DNA from: Lentilactobacillus raoultii
Lineage (GTDB): Bacteria > Bacillota > Bacilli > Lactobacillales > Lactobacillaceae
DNA: 64,000 nt
Assembly (NCBI RefSeq): GCF_900411375.1
Contig: NZ_LS422989.1
Location: forward strand, 1-64,000
Reading direction: 5' to 3'
The notes below the pieces were generated by a model that saw only the letters and a list, made by a program, of their open reading frames with translations, searched no databases and was not told where the DNA came from. Shown here piece after piece: positions 63,385-64,000 of the stretch (its first letter is position 1; each line of letters begins with the position of its first letter). Position numbers and translations under genes: made by a program.

Positions 63385-63693
63385 GTGTACGCAGTCATTA
63401 CTACAGGCGGTAAACAATATAAGGTTTCGGAAGGCGACGCAATTTACGTTGAAAAATTGGACGCAAATGAAGGCGATAAAGTAACGTTTGATCAAGTTGT
63501 CATGGTTGGTGGCGATTCAGTTAAGTTCGGCACACCAACAGTTGATGGCGCATCAGTTACTGGAACAGTTGAAAAGCAAGGTCGTCAAAAGAAAATCGTA
63601 ATTTTCCGTTATAAACCAAAGAAGGGCTCACGTTCCAAGAAGGGCCATCGTCAACCATATACCAAGGTTGTCATTGATTCTATTAAGGCTTAA
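63385..63693 (+). CDS. rplU: 50S ribosomal protein L21
   Basis: L21 (102 residues) starts with a GTG at 63385, giving [18 protein letters not shown], the usual N-terminus. AAGGAGG lies 8 bases upstream, which rules out the GTG at 63376 that overlaps it. The basic C-terminus [19 protein letters not shown] binds 23S rRNA. It leads the rplU-prp-rpmA operon. Confidence 0.97.
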   Translation: MYAVITTGGKQYKVSEGDAIYVEKLDANEGDKVTFDQVVMVGGDSVKFGTPTVDGASVTGTVEKQGRQKKIVIFRYKPKKGSRSKKGHRQPYTKVVIDSIKA

Positions 63694-63718
63694 TTTTGAA
63701 TTAAGATGAGGTACTGAG

Positions 63719-64000
63719 ATGATTAAAGCAACCATTCATCACTACAAGGGACATGTTGCCGGATTTACGATTACTGGTCACGCCGATGCTGGTGAATATG
63801 GGCAAGATATCGTTTGTTCAGCGGTTTCAGTCCTTAGCATTACAACTGTTAATGGCTTGCAAGAAGTCGTGGGGTTGGATGTTAATGTTGACAGTGATGA
63901 AAAAAACGGTGGTTATTTATCGGTTGACATACCGGTTATTGCTAATTCAACTCAACAGCTTCAATCAGATGCTGTTTTGAAGACGTTTGAAAATGGAATG
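63719..64000 (+). CDS. prp: Ribosomal-processing cysteine protease Prp (cut by window edge)
   Basis: This 94-residue partial frame matches Prp/YsxB. H21 in ITGHADAGEYG and C33 in DIVCSAVSVL are the catalytic dyad. Prp removes the N-terminal extension of L27, encoded by rpmA directly downstream in most Firmicutes, outside this window. The ATG follows GATGAGG. The right edge cuts the gene near its end. Confidence 0.95.
   Translation, partial: MIKATIHHYKGHVAGFTITGHADAGEYGQDIVCSAVSVLSITTVNGLQEVVGLDVNVDSDEKNGGYLSVDIPVIANSTQQLQSDAVLKTFENGM

Noticed and set aside
63278-63484. Forward frame of 68 codons overlapping the rplU leader and start
   Set aside because: It coincides with the L21 leader and the rplU start in a different frame and resembles no protein.
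63753-63980. Forward frame inside prp
   Set aside because: Shadow of prp, whose catalytic residues are clear in the true frame.
1-64000. CRISPR arrays, prophage or integrative element
   Set aside because: No regularly spaced repeats, integrase, capsid or attachment-site signature was seen.

Overview
This window is a chromosomal segment of a low-to-moderate GC Gram-positive bacterium of the Lactobacillaceae, probably a Lentilactobacillus- or Lactiplantibacillus-like species. The gene blocks follow the Bacillales/Lactobacillales order closely: yheA-yhaO-yhaN-yhaM, prsA-hit-ecsAB-trmB-ytpP-ytpR-ytpS-murC, polA-mutM-coaE-nrdR-dnaB-dnaI-thrS-infC-rpmI-rplT, yqeG-yqeH-yhbY-nadD-yqeK-rsfS-yqeM-tmcAL-yceD-rpmF, pheST, mltG-udk-greA, pbp-(rpmG)-fthC-gluP-yqgQ-glk, miaA-glnR-glnA and rplU-prp. 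Sigma-A promoters, strong AGGAGG-type Shine-Dalgarno sites, T-box leaders and ribosomal protein leaders fit Firmicutes. The exact species is an inference.

Layout. 1-437: the 5' part of an IS30-family insertion sequence, cut by the window edge. 534-5732: RNA/DNA metabolism genes (YlbF-family protein, SbcCD-like YhaO/YhaN, exoribonuclease YhaM). 5799-10758: secretion and proteostasis genes (PrsA, HIT, EcsAB), TrmB and a thioredoxin. 10787-15987: YtpR, SftA-type DNA translocase, MurC and a BI-1 family membrane protein. 16120-23181: DNA repair and replication block. 23203-26935: T-box-controlled thrS, then L20-leader-controlled infC-rpmI-rplT. 26967-33435: the yqeG-to-rpmF ribosome assembly and cofactor cluster. 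33533-40482: alcohol dehydrogenase, an ArlRS/CsrRS-type two-component system, YidC, acylphosphatase, an rRNA methyltransferase, an HD protein and an HxlR regulator. 40484-47159: T-box pheST, mltG, udk, greA and a HesB-like protein. 47263-55678: YfhO, a class B PBP, an rpmG relic, one-carbon, rhomboid and glucokinase genes. 55780-59292: GlpQ, MiaA and the GlnR-controlled glnRA operon. 59491-62856: a less conserved stretch with three unrecognised genes, a potassium channel and a 38-residue membrane protein. 63032-64000: tRNA-Arg and L21-leader-rplU-prp, with prp cut at the edge.

Most of the window is housekeeping. The parts that go beyond routine annotation are a decayed rpmG (L33) gene in its ancestral place beside a cysteine-free L32 gene, an AUA start on infC, an uncharacterised three-gene cassette after glnA, a 38-residue membrane protein with its own promoter and terminator, a perfect palindrome between the divergent hit and ecsA promoters, and a T-box-like double hairpin after greA. 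I saw no CRISPR array, prophage, toxin-antitoxin pair or recognisable defence system, and only one insertion sequence fragment.
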